A DNA stretch of 64,000 nt from Symsagittifera roscoffensis (taxonomy: Eukaryota > Xenacoelomorpha > Acoela > Convolutidae), in the NCBI RefSeq assembly GCF_963678635.1, contig NC_087065.1, forward strand, positions 40,053,430-40,117,429, written 5' to 3'. The position numbers and the translations under genes are program-made. Position 1 is the stretch's first letter. Each line of letters starts with the position of its first letter. Of this stretch, positions 22,740 through 34,619 are shown piece after piece. The notes under the pieces are model-generated. The model saw only the letters and a list, made by a program, of their open reading frames with translations. It searched no databases and was not told the origin of the DNA.

Positions 22740-23240
22740 TAGTCTTTGCTGACTGTTACTTTTTGTGACTGATAACTATTTGGTAATCCGATCCGATTTT
22801 AAAGTTTTTGCAGTGCTTGATCGCCCAGACTACTATCAGAAACTTCCGTTCGTTTATTCAAAATTTGGCCTTGTGAGGGTTTAAAAAGTTTTGAGGTTTT
22901 TAAAAAGGCAAATGAAACGGTTTTCCAATAATAATCTTGGAGAATCCATTGTGTGATGCATCGTACTTTTCTCTAGTTTGTAGTTTGAGTTTAAGTTGTG
23001 TGGTTTCAATGAGGTTCACAATATCTTGTTTGACCGCTTCGAAAAATTTTTTTGGTTTTTGATCCATTGAATTTTTGGTTCTCCTTAAAAACATGTTCTA
23101 ATGGGCTAGCTAAGTTGCCAGGCTCGGGACAACTTTCATTGTGAATTGCACCAACGAGCAATCGTAACTGGTGAATTGCACCAAAAAACGAAGGTGACTC
23201 ATCTAATTTTATCAAAAATGTAACAAATTTTGTCAAAAAG
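22740..23240 (-). pseudogene. Gypsy RNase H remnant
   Basis: The minus strand reads HQLRLLVGAIHN and PEPGNLASPL (the RT thumb/connection) and then FEAVKQDIVNLIETTQ and KYDASHNGF, where the Asp of DASHNG is the first RNase H catalytic residue. Further on comes a VVWAIKH segment. Together these match the connection-RNase H order in gypsy Pol. This domain is destroyed in the first element, so the two elements complement each other for comparison. Confidence 0.75.
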
Positions 23241-23299
23241 GGAGCGTGTTAGTAATTTTTAAATCTAACCAGTGTATTTTTTGTGAGAAATTGAATTTG

Positions 23300-23990
23300 G
23301 GCCACGTAACAGCAAAATTGTAATTATGTCAAGAGGAAAATTTTTGATTTGATTGATGCTTGCAGTGATTTGACTTTTTGCGGGTTTTGATAATAGACGG
23401 TTAAAATGGTTTTCGTCACAAACTTCAAGTAAATTAATTTATATCTTTGAGTTCAGTCTTACAAACTCGTTTTTTACAGAACTTAATGAGGAGACAATGT
23501 CTTTCCTTCCTTTCAGTTGCTTTGACTTCAGTTTTGTGGAAATGGAAATAGGGATATTTTGCTTAGTTTTCTGATTTCTCCGAGCCAAAGAAACCAGTTT
23601 TTGTCAAAAACTACAGTTTTTTCAACTCGGCTTTTTGACAAAACAGACGGGTTTAAAGAGTAAACTGATCTACTACACCTTGGAAAATTGCGATATGGAC
23701 AAGTGTTTTGTTGATGTTTTTGGTAGGTTGTCGTTATCAAGGATGTTTCTTTCTTCTGTTGGAAAAACAACAGTAGCAATTATGTTACCAACAAACTTGG
23801 TTGCAGTGTCTGTAAAACTCCAGTATAGATCCGTCGTGGCCTGATTCTCAGCACTAAATTTTGACTTAAAGGTCTCTCAGCTTCAGTGATCTAAGTTCAG
23901 GAAGTGCTAGCAGAGTTGACTTGAACGTTAAGGCAAACTTGATTCTCGTTTCCAGGAGCGATGTTTAATAGTTTATTGTTTTAATTTTTT
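23300..23990 (-). pseudogene. Gypsy protease and RT N-terminal remnant
   Basis: 23600-23900 aligns with the protease of the first element at DNA level (shared blocks around CTGTAAA, CCAGTATAGA/CACAGTAGAG and CCTGATTC). 23350-23560 encodes a degenerate RT fingers segment (VKNEFVRLNSK and VCDENHFNRL, compare VKTELNRLKSE and NCDKDRFSSP). The next recognisable residues, toward lower coordinates, belong to the RT thumb, so the palm is deleted. Confidence 0.65.
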
Positions 23991-24239
23991 CTTATTAATA
24001 AGTTGTAACACTAATCACGGAGTAGTCGACGTTGTCACGTTATTCGGTTTCCTACCACGCGTTGGTTGATCCACATTTTCGCTTGGTAAAATTTTCACTG
24101 AGTTTTTTTGATGATATCCAAATCTCATTATCTGTGCTGTTTATAATTTGCGTATTACTATTTCTACAATTTGATTAAAAATTTTGGCGAATTATTTTTC
24201 GTATTTTCAAAATTGTCAAATAACGACTTTTTCTTGACA

Positions 24240-25030
24240 AGTTGGTAATTGCCTTTTTAAAAATTCATGGTTTTGTCTTTCAATGTTCACTGGGGTTCCC
24301 TCTTGACAATAAAATGCCTGTTATTATTACTATCTAGAAAGCTTTCAGTGAATTTGGAATTGTATGTCATCTTCAAAAATGTTCTGTTTCCTTTCTCGTC
24401 GGTTAATGCTACTTTTAATGCTTCCAATGAAGTTAAACTTTTGTCCAGGAGTTTTCGCTGAATCTCGTAGTTTCTCGGGTTATTAAGGAAAATATCTCCA
24501 ATCCACTTGTCTTTTTAGCTGGATATTTTGCTTTTCCCCCTTTTCTGCACCTACCCCAAAAATTTTTTTGTTCTTTTCTTCTTGAATTAATTATGTTTGT
24601 TTCCTGAGCAAAAGTGACCGCTCGAAAGTCCGAAAATTTAATTGAATAATATTCGTAAAATTTTTACCGTTCTGCAATTTTATCAGCTTCAAGGTGAAAA
24701 AAGCATCGATATGAGCTCTTTTTCAGCTTCTTTAGGCCGCATGCTGTTGATTTTTTTGTCTAATTTTAGTGAAGGTGATTCTGCGAGATATGATGCAAAT
24801 CTTGCGTCTTTTTGAACTTCTGATTTATTACCATCAGTGGTATCTAAAATGCATGACGGTCTTTTAGGATTTAGTTCGACTGGATTCAGCACTAGATCGA
24901 TACCAATATTTTCTTTGGCTATGATTGCCAATTGAAATAGTTCGCTCCCGCGGAATATGAGTGTCGAACGTATGGTTTTCTTAAAAATGTGGAACTCCTT
25001 CTGCGCCCGATTCATCATTGCTAGATGAGT
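24240..25030 (-). pseudogene. Gypsy Gag remnant
   Basis: An open stretch of up to 148 codons (25135-24689) contains SELFQLAIIAKENIGID, nearly the same as SDLFELAIIAKENIDIE in the first element. It also has the downstream MRPKEAEKELISMLF segment corresponding to MRLEEADKKLTSILY. Beyond 24689 the similarity continues at DNA level with frame breaks. Confidence 0.75.
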
Positions 25031-25344
25031 AAAGTAATCTAATGCTAACACTAAAATACTTGAAAAGAATTTTAAGAAAACGTTAGAATAACTGAGTTGA
25101 GTTAAATTATCAATTAAAAAGTGACAACTAAACACTCCAAAACTCAGATCACAACAGAGTATAAAATAGAGCTGAGTTTAAGAGTTTTCACTGAAAATAT
25201 TCTTTAAAGTGTTCATTTTGTCGGAATAGTTAATTTTCTGGTTGCCTCGTGGCCAGATTCCAGAGAAAGAATTGGGTTTTCAGGTTCTGAAGTAGGCATG
25301 TTCTCATTAGTGACTAATCCGTGGCATCCGATAAATCACATAGG

Positions 25345-25588
25345 TCACATCTGGAACCCCCATCGCTGTTCATAGCTCGGCAGTTTGATTTGGTTTTGAT
25401 ATTCTCCCCCACCGGGATCTTCTGCGTTCCATAGTATTAGTTTCAATCAGCTGTTGAATAGTAGATCCATCGGAACCCAGAGTTCGAGGATTTAGAGTCT
25501 GATTTGTCTGATGCATTAGTGTAGCAAAGATCAATAAACTTAATAAAAAACGCCCACCTAACAATTTTGTGGGTCGGCCATTCTTCGA
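25345..25588. repeat. Segment shared with 29460-29590 outside the gypsy 5' end
   Basis: The block from CACATCTGGAACCC to GTTGAATAGTA is nearly identical at both sites. It lies outside the candidate LTR, so the duplicated unit included flanking DNA. Confidence 0.75.
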
Positions 25589-25873
25589 GGATGTAAAAAC
25601 CTAAAAACAGAATGCTTACTTTATTGGATGAAGGAGGTATATTTTCAAAAATGTCCATAATACGCGGATGCGTCAAAAAACTTTTACATTGTAAATCATG
25701 TTTTTTGTTTGGGAAAAAAACTTCGAAGCATTTGAACACAATTCCGCAAAAAGAAGGCATTCAATATGCAGTTTGAAACAAAGTTTTTTGTCCGTTTTTA
25801 TTTCTGAGTAATTCAGTGGACGGACTGGAATGTTAACCAAGTTTATCATTGAAGATTCAATAATAGACATTAA

Positions 25874-26400
25874 CAAGACTGCTCGTATCAGGGCAAAGCC
25901 CTGAATGTTCCGTCTGCCTTCTAAGGTTTATGGAGCAGTAATTTTATTGAGAAATTAATTGAAATAAAACAAATGAAAATTTTTTTTTTGAATTTGAAAT
26001 TTTTATTAAAATCATCCCCCCACACGCCATATAAAGTACAAAATGATTGATTTCGCTCCTTGTAACAAATCAATTACGGCAAATAAGCTTCTTATAACCA
26101 ATTTGGAATGATTTATGAGACGGATTAACTCTCCGCTTACGCGTTAATATCGCGAAATATATCGCGCGTTAATTGTACCAAATTGGCCAAAATGGCAATC
26201 TTTAAACCCCCATAACTTTACGAAAAATGATCACAGGTGTAATATCTTTTCAAATTTGAGATCAAAACAACAATACCTTTCGAAGGATATAAAAACATTC
26301 CGTCAAAAATGGCTTGTTAAAAAGTCGAAATTTGTCTGAAGAGAAAAAAACCCACCCGAGCACTAATATTCCGTTACTTTCGTATCGAAAGTCGGAACAA
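25874..26400 (-). mobile_element. HINE copy, full length
   Basis: 527 bp. The plus strand begins CAAGACTGCTCGTATCAGGG with a perfect CAGGGC/GCCCTG hairpin and ends TTCGTATCGAAAGTCGGAA. It sits exactly between the two copies of the duplicated gypsy segment and adjoins the second copy within a few bases. Confidence 0.92.
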
Positions 26401-26402
26401 CA

Positions 26403-29400
26403 ACAGTGAAAAACTTGAAATCAAACTTTTTCTAGAGACAATTGCTGGAAAACCACGAGTGTCTACGATTGAAACTAAATTTTTGAAGACGGAAAAAACA
26501 TTGACTCGTTTTGTAATTGAGCAAATTTAGATTTTTCCAGATTCCAGCCGGTTGCGTTACAGATTATGTTTAATTTATTACCAAAAAATGAAAGCGTTGC
26601 ATTAATTTTGATGCCACTGCAACTAGAAACTTCTCGTCCTAACTTGAAATGGGGAGAATTTATTGACGAAAACCTTGAGATTTGATCGGTAAAACCCAAA
26701 TCTTAAGCAGCCTAATGTTTGATTGAAATAATTATTATCAAAAAAAATCTGTCAAACGATGAGGGTACTCTAATATGATGTTCTGCCATGCTTTTTGTTC
26801 CCACTTTCGATACAAAAGTGACGGAATATTTGTGCTCGGGGTGGGTTTTTTTTTCTTCAGACAAATTTCGACTTTTTAACTAGCCATTTTTGACGGAATT
26901 TTATTATATCATTCAAAACATATTGTTGCCTTGAGCTTAAATTTGAAAAGATATTTCACCGGTGATCATTTTTTGTAAAGTTATGGGGGTTTAAACATTG
27001 TCATTTTGGCTAATTTGGAACAATTAACGCGCGATATATTTCGCGCTATTAACGTGTAAGCGGAGATTTAATCCGTTTTTGAAATTGTTCCAAATTGGTT
27101 GAAAGAAGCTTATTTGACATGATTGTTTTGGTTACAAAGAGCGAAATCTATTCTTTTAAACTGTATATGGCGTGTGAGGGGATGATTTCATAGAAAAAAT
27201 TTTCAAGTTTTAGAAAAACACTTTTTCATTTTTTTTAAATTATATTTATTTTTTTTATGTTACTTCTGCTCGATAAACCTGAAGAAGCAGTCGGAACAAT
27301 CAGGTTTTGCCCTGATACGAGCAGTCTTGTTAGTGTTCGCTGACTGTCACTTTTTGTGACTGATAACTATTTGGTAATCTGCTCCGATTTTAGAGTTTTT
27401 GTAGTGCTTGACCGCCCAGACTACTATCAGAAAATTTCGCTCGTTTATTCAAAATTTGGCCTTGTGAGGGTTTAAAAAGTTTTGAGGTTTTTTAAAACGC
27501 AAATGAAACGGTTTTTCAATAATAATCTTAAAGAATCATTGTGTGATGCATCGGACTTTTCTCTAGTTTATAGTTTGAGGTTAAATTGTGTGGTTTCGAT
27601 GAGGTTCACAATATCTTGTTTGACCGCTTCGAAAACTCTTTGGTTTTTGATCCATTGAATTTTTGGTTTCTCCTTAAAAACATGTCCTACCGGGCTAGCT
27701 AAGTTGCCAGGCTCGGGACAATTTTCATTGTGAATTGTACCAACGAGCAATCGCAACTGGTGAATTGCACCAAAAAACGAAGGTGACTCATCTAATTTTA
27801 TCAAAAACGTAACAGATTTTGTCAAAAAAAGGGAGCGTGTTAGTAATTTTTAAATCTAACCAGTGTATTTTTTGTTAGAAATTGAATTTGGGCCACGTAA
27901 CAGCAAAATTGTAATTATGTCAAGAGAAAAATTTTTGATTTGATTGATGCTTGCAGTGATTTGACATTTTGCGGGTTTTTAATAATAGACGGTTAAAATG
28001 GTTTTCGTCACAAACTTCAAGTAAATTAATGTATATCTTTGACTTCAGTCTTACAAACTCGTTTTTTAAAGAACTTAATGAAGAGACAATGTCTTTCCTT
28101 CCTTTCAGTTGCTTTGACTTCAGAGTTTTGTGGAAATGGAAATAGGGATTTTTTGCTTAGTTTTCTGATTTCTCCGAGCCAAAGAAACCAGTTTTTGTCA
28201 AAAACTACAGTTTTTTCAACTCGGCGTTTTGATGAAACAGACGGGTTTAAAGAGTAAACTGATCTACTACACCTTGGAAAATTGCGATATGGACAAGTGT
28301 TTTGTTGATGTTTTTGGTATTAAGGATTTTGTCGTTATCAAGGATGTTTCTTTCTTCTGTTAGAAAAACAACGGTGCAATTATGTTACCAACAAACTTGG
28401 TTGCAGTGTCTGTAAAATTCCAGTATAGATCCGTCGTGGCCTGATTCTCAGCAATAAATTTTGACTTAAAGGTCTCTCAGCTTCAGTGATCTAAGTTCAG
28501 GAAGTGCTAGCAGAGTTGACTTGAACGTTAAGGCAAACTTGATTCTCGTTTCTAGGAGCGATGCTTAATAGTTTATTTATTTAATTTTTTCTTATTAATA
28601 AGTTGTAACACTAATCACGGAGTAGTCAACGTTGTCACGTTGTTCGGTTTCCGACCACGCGTTGGTTGATCCACATTTTCGCTTGGTAAAATTTTCACTG
28701 TGATTTTTTCTGGTGTTATCCAACGGAATCTCGTTATCTGTGCTGTTTATAATTTGCGTATTACTATTTCTACAATTTGATTAAAAATTTTGGCGAATTA
28801 ACTTTCTTATTTTCAAAATTTTTAAATAACGACTTTTTCTTGACAAGTTGGTAATTGCCTTTTAAAAAACTCATGGTTTTGTCTTTCAATGTTCAATGGG
28901 TTCCCTCTTGACAATAAAATGCCTGTTATTATTACTATCTAGAAAGCATTCAGTGAATTTGGAATTGTATGTCATCTTCAAAAATGTTGTTTCCTTTCTC
29001 GTCGGTTAATGCTACGTTTAATGCTTCCAATGAAGTTCAACTTTTGTCTAGGAGTTCTTTCTGAATCTCGTAGTTTCTCGTGTTATCAAGGAAAATATCT
29101 CTAATTCACTTGTCTTTTTAGCTGGATATTTTGCTTTTCCCCCTTTTCTGCATCTACCCCAATAATTTTTTTGTCCTTTTCTTCTTGAACTAATTATGTT
29201 TGTTTCCTGAGCAAAAGTGACCGCTCGAAAGTCCGAAAATTTCATTAAATAATATTCGTAAAATTTTTACCGTTCTGCAATTTTATCAGTTTCAAGGTGA
29301 AAACGGCATCGATATGAGTTCTTTTTCAGCTTCTTTAGGCCGCATGCTGTTGGTTTTTTATCTAATTTTAGTGAAGGTGATTCTGCGAGATATGATGCAA

Positions 29401-29590
29401 ATCCTGCGTCTTTTTGAACTTTTGATTTTTTACCATCAGTGGTATCTAAAATGCATGACGGTCTTTCATAGATCACATCTGGAACCCTCATCGCTGTTCA
29501 TAGCTCGGCAGTTTGATTTGGTTTTGATATTCTCCTCCACCGGGATCTTCTGCGTTCCATAGTATTAGCTTCAATCAGCTGTTGAATAGT
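26403..29590 (-). pseudogene. Duplicated RT-less gypsy segment (copy 2)
   Basis: Very similar to 22360-25588, base by base over long runs. Domains: RNase H (27340-27830), RT fingers/protease remnant (27880-28560) and Gag (28800-29460). It differs by a HINE insertion (26797-27329) and a ~480 bp deletion at ~29465 that removes the Gag start and candidate LTR (24866-25345 in copy 1). Both copies lack the RT palm at the same place, so the deletion predates the duplication. Shared flanking DNA favours segmental duplication over two independent transpositions. Confidence 0.85.
26797..27329 (+). mobile_element. HINE copy inserted in duplicated gypsy segment (empty site known)
   Basis: 533 bp, from GTTCCCACTTTCG to ATACGAGCAGTCTTG. 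The paralogous site at 22731-22742 reads ATGCTTTTTAGTC without insertion; the filled site reads ATGCTTTTT, element, TTAGTG. The difference defines the ends to within two T residues. Confidence 0.95.
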
Positions 29591-29597
29591 AAAAACT

Positions 29598-30271
29598 TTC
29601 CTAAAAACTTTAATGGCTTTAAATTCTTGCTTGTTCAAAAATAGTTTTTTATTGGGGGACCAGGGAAAATAACAAGTAGCGTTTGTTTTGGTTAAGTTAT
29701 TATATGATAGCTGTTCAATAAAAAAACGTAGTTATCTGGAGAAGAATCTAACTCGATAAACGATTCAATTTAATCTAAGACCTTGAAATTTCACTTTCTT
29801 TGGGCAAGGAAAAAATTAAGTTATTTATGTTGAAACAGTTTTTGGTTTGAAACCCACTTCAAATCTTTTTTGTTAAGAAATTTGATTTCTCAAGCTTTTA
29901 CACTTTTTATAACTTTTTACTCGCTCAAATATCAATCTATCTTATCTTCAGACGAAACATTTAAAAACTAGAAATACTGTTCAGATCATGGAGCTCTGGA
30001 GGTTTTGCGACTTGTATGTTGTATCTTTCTAATTGTTCCGACTATTTTTGGAGAAAATTACGAAATATTTGAGCTCGGTTGTTTTTACTCCATTTTTTTA
30101 ACTTGCAGCGTTTGACAAAAAATCAAATATCAATAAAAAAGTTTTGTTGTCTTGCGCTCGAATGTTTAGAAAATGCTCCGCTGATCTTTTTTTTTGAAGT
30201 TATCGGGGCTTAAAGATAGCCAACTGCGCCAATTTGGGACTATTGACGCGTAATTTTTTTCGTGCTAATCA
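29598..30271. repeat. 670 bp direct repeat, copy a
   Basis: Matches 33908-34574 over its whole length with few differences (both contain TTTAATGGCTTTAAATTC and CATGGAGCTCTGGAGG). The right ~240 bp are the 5' half of a HINE. Confidence 0.88.
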
Positions 30272-30600
30272 CGCGTAAGCGGAAATTTAATCAATCTTAG
30301 AAATTTTTCCAAATTATTTTAGGCAAACTATTTGGTCTATTTAATACCTCGTTGGTGACAGTGTCACGCGAATTAATTATGCATGGAGAATTATCCCGCT
30401 CAACAAAATTGCTTCAAACTGAATTGAGGCTAACTAAATGGTCGTAATAATTGTAATAATTTCGTACGACTCAACTTTAACCTTTGATATTGTTCAAAAT
30501 TTATAGCTTTTCAATATCTTATTTTCCCAAAAACTATTGGGTATGAATTAAGGGACAGTCGAAATATCCAGGGCTTTGCGCTGATATACGAGCAGTCTTG
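30035..30600 (+). mobile_element. HINE copy, full length, diverged
   Basis: Starts TTGTTCCGACTATTTTTGG at 30033 (common start GTTCC at 30035) and ends GGGCTTTGCGCTGATATACG...CTTG. First unit of a three-unit head-to-tail array. Confidence 0.85.
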
Positions 30601-30619
30601 TTGACTTATGACTTGTGGG

Positions 30620-30774
30620 GAATTTTATATAGCCTGTGGGGGATGATTTTCAAAAAAATCTCAAAAAAGAAATCATTTTTCTTATTACGTATAATTTTTC
30701 ATGTTATTACTGCTCCATAGACCTTAAAAGGCAGTCAAAAGATTCAGGGCTTCTCCCCTATACGAGCAGTCTTG
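30620..30774 (+). mobile_element. HINE 3' fragment, second unit of array
   Basis: Only the 3' third (GGGGGATGATTTTC...GGGCTTCTCCCCTATACGAG...CTTG). It is joined directly to the next copy. Confidence 0.8.
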
Positions 30775-31266
30775 TTGTTCCGACTTTCGTAACAAAAATA
30801 ACGGAATCTTTGTGCTTTGGTGGGGCTTTTTCTTCAGATAAATTTCGAGTTTTTAACTAGCCATTTTTTATATCTTACAAAAGGTATTGTTGTCCTGAGC
30901 TTAAATTTGAAAAGATATTTTACTTGTGATAATTTTTCGTAAAGTTATGGGGTTTAAAGATTGTCATTTTGGCCAATTTGGGACAATTAACTTGCGATAT
31001 ATTTCGCACTATTAACGCGTAAGCAGAGATTTAATCCGTCTTCGAAATCCTTCCAAATTGGTTGAACGAAGCTTATTTGCCAAAACTGATTTGTTACCAT
31101 AATTGATTTATCAATTCGAATTTGAAATGGTTTTTCGGGGGATGATTTTCACAAAATTCTCAAAAAAAATTTTTTTTACATTTAATTTTTTCATGTTTTC
31201 ACTGCTCCATAGACCTTGAAAGGCAGTCGGAACATTCAGGGCTTCGCCCTGATACGAGCAGTCTTG
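30775..31266 (+). mobile_element. HINE copy, full length, third unit of array
   Basis: Starts TTGTTCCGACTTTCGTAAC immediately after the CTTG of the previous unit and ends GGGCTTCGCCCTGATACGAG...CTTG, followed by TT. It shows AGTCGGAACA just inside the hairpin, complementary to the start TGTTCCGACT. Confidence 0.92.
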
Positions 31267-33907
31267 TTGTCTTTTAAACTGCTCGCTTAGGCTGTAAACT
31301 AGATTTAAGAACCTAAGTTTAAGGTGTAATCTGAACTTTCAGTTATGCTGTGCGTTAGGGGCCAATTTTTGACTGCTTTCATCGCAGCTATGAGCATCTG
31401 AAACACGGAAGCGTGATGTTTCCTCTCAAAACTTTTGCGTCTAAAATATTCAAATCTGAATTTCCCGAAAAGTTATTTTCCCTGATTTTCCATTCAAAAG
31501 TTTGACGTTTTTTGACTAATTTTTTTTCCAAAATAATCGTATTTCGAGGATCCGGATAAAAAGTGTGTCTATTAGAAGTATTACCTTTTTTGAGGAGCCA
31601 GAATGATATAATCATTCCAATTGTCTTGTTTGAGGGTACCGCCGAAGCCGCTACGAGAAACATCTGTGGTAACTCGAGGCTGATTATTTACATGGAAATG
31701 GTTATTTACTGTGATCTTCAGTCTTTCTGATTAATTAGTGTTTCCAATGCCTTTATGTTAACTGTGAAAAACTGATTTCTTGTTTAAAACTGGTCTAAAA
31801 GTAGAATTTTATTGTTTGCTTAGTTTGGCCGAAACACTATATTTTGATCAAGTGGCCGAATAAGAACGCAGGTACTACCAGTCTCTCGGTATTGGAAGTT
31901 TATTCATGGCGAAAAAGTTATGTTCCAATGAAGAAATTTTTTTAGTTTTTTTTTCAATCCTCAGCAATCAATCTGTCTAGTAGCACCAAGGTGATTTACG
32001 CCACAAAAATTGTCAAAATATGATAAGATTGTGAGCACCAGCTGATTTGGGGGGGGGGGGGGGGTCTCAGGAATTGGACCCCCTGCCAACCCAAAAGGTC
32101 CCCTCTTTTTACTTTTTTGAGATATCCATTTTTGGTGACGGACCATAAAATTTTTCTAAAGACGCCTTTTTTGGCCTGTTTTTTCAAATTTTCAAAAATT
32201 CCTAGATTGTGAGTACAGTAATTTCGTGTGCTTCGAAGGTTCCTTTGAAACAAAATGTCTTAATAACACGTAGTTACATTGAAGGAATTGTGCCGATAGT
32301 TAAATTTATGTATCAATTTATTTCTTTGGACAGATCGTACAGCCAGATAATTTGGTTAAAATTGACGTTAATTTGATCAATGATTTTTATATGATATACG
32401 ATATTTGAACAATTTGAACTGAATTTGTTTGAGTCCCTCTGATACTAATCCTAACATTATTTGCGTAGTCAGTAGTATAAGATGAATTGGGTTTTTTCAG
32501 CCATGGGGGCAACATTTACTGCGTTCATTGGTGATAGGGCCTCATCTAAATTTGAACACACTTGAACATTCTACTTTTTGTCAAGTTGTTGAGGAAACGT
32601 CACGGATTCCATTTCACATTTTCCGAGGAAATAACACTTTTTATGGCTATTTTGGCACTTGCACCCTAAAAATTCCCTCAAATCTCACTATGTTTTTGAT
32701 GGTGTTTCAAATGTTCGGGATCTGGATCTCAAAATATCTTAAAATTTCATTTGTGGTAAAACCAAATACCGGATATCTCAGTTTTTCGATAAAAAATCCG
32801 AGGGGCGGCTTTTAAGTTTGAACGTTTTTATACAGAAAACGGTTTCCTAGGACTAGGTTTAGCAGAGAGCACATTTTCTTGTTTGCCCTCGTAAGTTTTC
32901 TCTTTCCAGTCTGATAAGCAAGTATTCCTTGTGGTCATATACCCATTTTCCTTCGAAATTTCTGTTCACTCAAACCAAATTGTTCTTCGCTGGTTTTGTT
33001 TTTGGACCTTCTCTGCTAAAACAAATACTCTCGTTCTTCTCAATGCTCTTTTCGACTATGAATGTTCATTAAAACATGCCACTCTACTCAGATCAATTGG
33101 GTGGCTTTTTTACCAGAACGTAATCAACGCATGCCAGATCTCATTTCATTTAACTTCGCCAGCAACAAAAAAAACTTTGATCGAATATTGATAACTATCT
33201 TACTTAAAGCTGTTGAAAAATGTTTTAAAAAGAAACAACGAGAAAAATTGCAGTTTGTAATTAACATTCTGCTGAAGAATTGAAATTCTGGAATGTGTTC
33301 AGAAAAAACTTACCCGTTTCTTTGCCCATCAAATATAACTTCAAATATACATGTAAAGTTAAGGACGAAAAACAAAGTGATAAAAGTTTTTTTCTTTTTG
33401 TCGATCAAGTTAACATATTTAACGCTGATAAAACTGATGCAAAACAAAATTATTGAATGAAACTTTTAAGAAAAATAATTTTTGTTGATTCAAAACACAT
33501 AATAGTAGCTATCTTTTTTCAAACTGTAAAATTTTTCAGACTGCAGTCACGATTTATTCGACAGAACGTTGTAGAAAGCCAGGACAAATGGTAGTCGACG
33601 CCAGAGTCGAAGCATTGTCGACTGAAAATCCGTACAACAGTTAATTTGACCAGAGGCTGCGCATTAAATATGTCGAAGTGTTTCGATTGTGTTCAGAAGC
33701 GTTCAGACCTACCTGGCAAATTTCTTTGGACAATTTTTTTTTACAAGTTTGCTAGTTTAGTTGTTTTTCTGCGTCATTTCAACTCAGAGTTCTCATTACC
33801 AAAGTTTTTTGTTCAATCAAACTGGTCAAAAATGATTTATTAGGTTGAATAAAGTGCATCATTAAAATTTATAAATGGAAATGTTTTTTTAACCCAGTCA
33901 GCAGAAG
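31267..33907. other. Non-coding stretch with poly-G tract
   Basis: No gene recognised. A run of about 15 G lies near 32050-32064. ORFs such as 31388-31663 (minus) and 32528-32815 (plus) have no motif I know. Confidence 0.4.
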
Positions 33908-34574
33908 TTCCTAAAACTTTAATGGCTTTAAATTCTTGCTTGTTCAAAAATAGTTTTTTATTTTGGAGAACCAGGGAAAATAACGTTTGTTTTGGTTGTG
34001 TTATTATATGATAGCTGTTCAAAAAAAACGTAGTTATCTGGAGAAAAATCTAATTCGATAAACGATTCAATTTAATCTAAGAACTTGAAATTTCACTTTT
34101 TTCGGCAAGGAAGAAAATTAAGTTATTTATGTTGAATCAGTTTTTAGTTTGAAACCCACTTCAAATCTTTTTTGTTAAGAAATTTGATTTCTCAAGCTTT
34201 TACACTTTTTATAACTTTTTATTCGCTCAAATAGCAACCTATCTTATCTTCAGACGAAACATTTAAAACTAGAAATAATGTTCACATCATGGAGCTCTGG
34301 AGGTTTTGCGACTTGTTTTTTGTATCTTTCTAATTGTTCCGTCTATTTTTGGAGAAAATGACAAAATATTTGAGCTCGGTTGTTTTTTCTCCATTTTTTA
34401 ACTTGCAACGTTTGACAAAAAAAATCATATATCCATCAAAAATTTTTGTTGTCTTGCGCTCGAATGTTTAGAAAATGCTCCGCTGATCTTTTTTTTTGAA
34501 GTTATTGGGGTTTAAAGATAGCCAACTGCGCCAATTTGGGACTATTGACTCGTAATTTTTTTTCGTGCTAATCA
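33908..34574. repeat. 670 bp direct repeat, copy b
   Basis: Partner of 29598-30271. It ends inside the HINE part, at CGTGCTAATCA, where copy a continues into the full HINE. Confidence 0.88.
34333..34574 (+). mobile_element. HINE 5' half within repeat copy b
   Basis: ATTGTTCCGTCTATTTTTGG to the CGTGCTAATCA core. Truncated at 34574. Confidence 0.75.
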
Positions 34575-34619
34575 AATATTTAAATATTTAAAAATTTCGT
34601 GATATTTAAATAACGAATT

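Larger units (their letters stand above)
20181..25156 (-). mobile_element. Second Ty3/gypsy element, decayed, RT core deleted
   Basis: Same domain order as the element at 1043-7315 on the same strand: 3' acidic ORF (20181-21480), integrase (21500-22330), RNase H (22740-23240), RT N-terminal remnant plus protease (23300-23990) and Gag (24240-25030). A candidate 5' LTR end (TGTTGTG on the minus strand) lies at 25150-25156, but I found no matching 3' LTR. The RT palm motifs are absent between the fingers remnant and RNase H. Frameshifts are too many for any product. The right-hand part, with flanking DNA, is duplicated at 26403-29590. Confidence 0.8.

Noticed and set aside
31388-31663. 91 codon minus-strand ORF with a hydrophobic start
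   Set aside because: No recognisable family, no conserved context; length is possible by chance.
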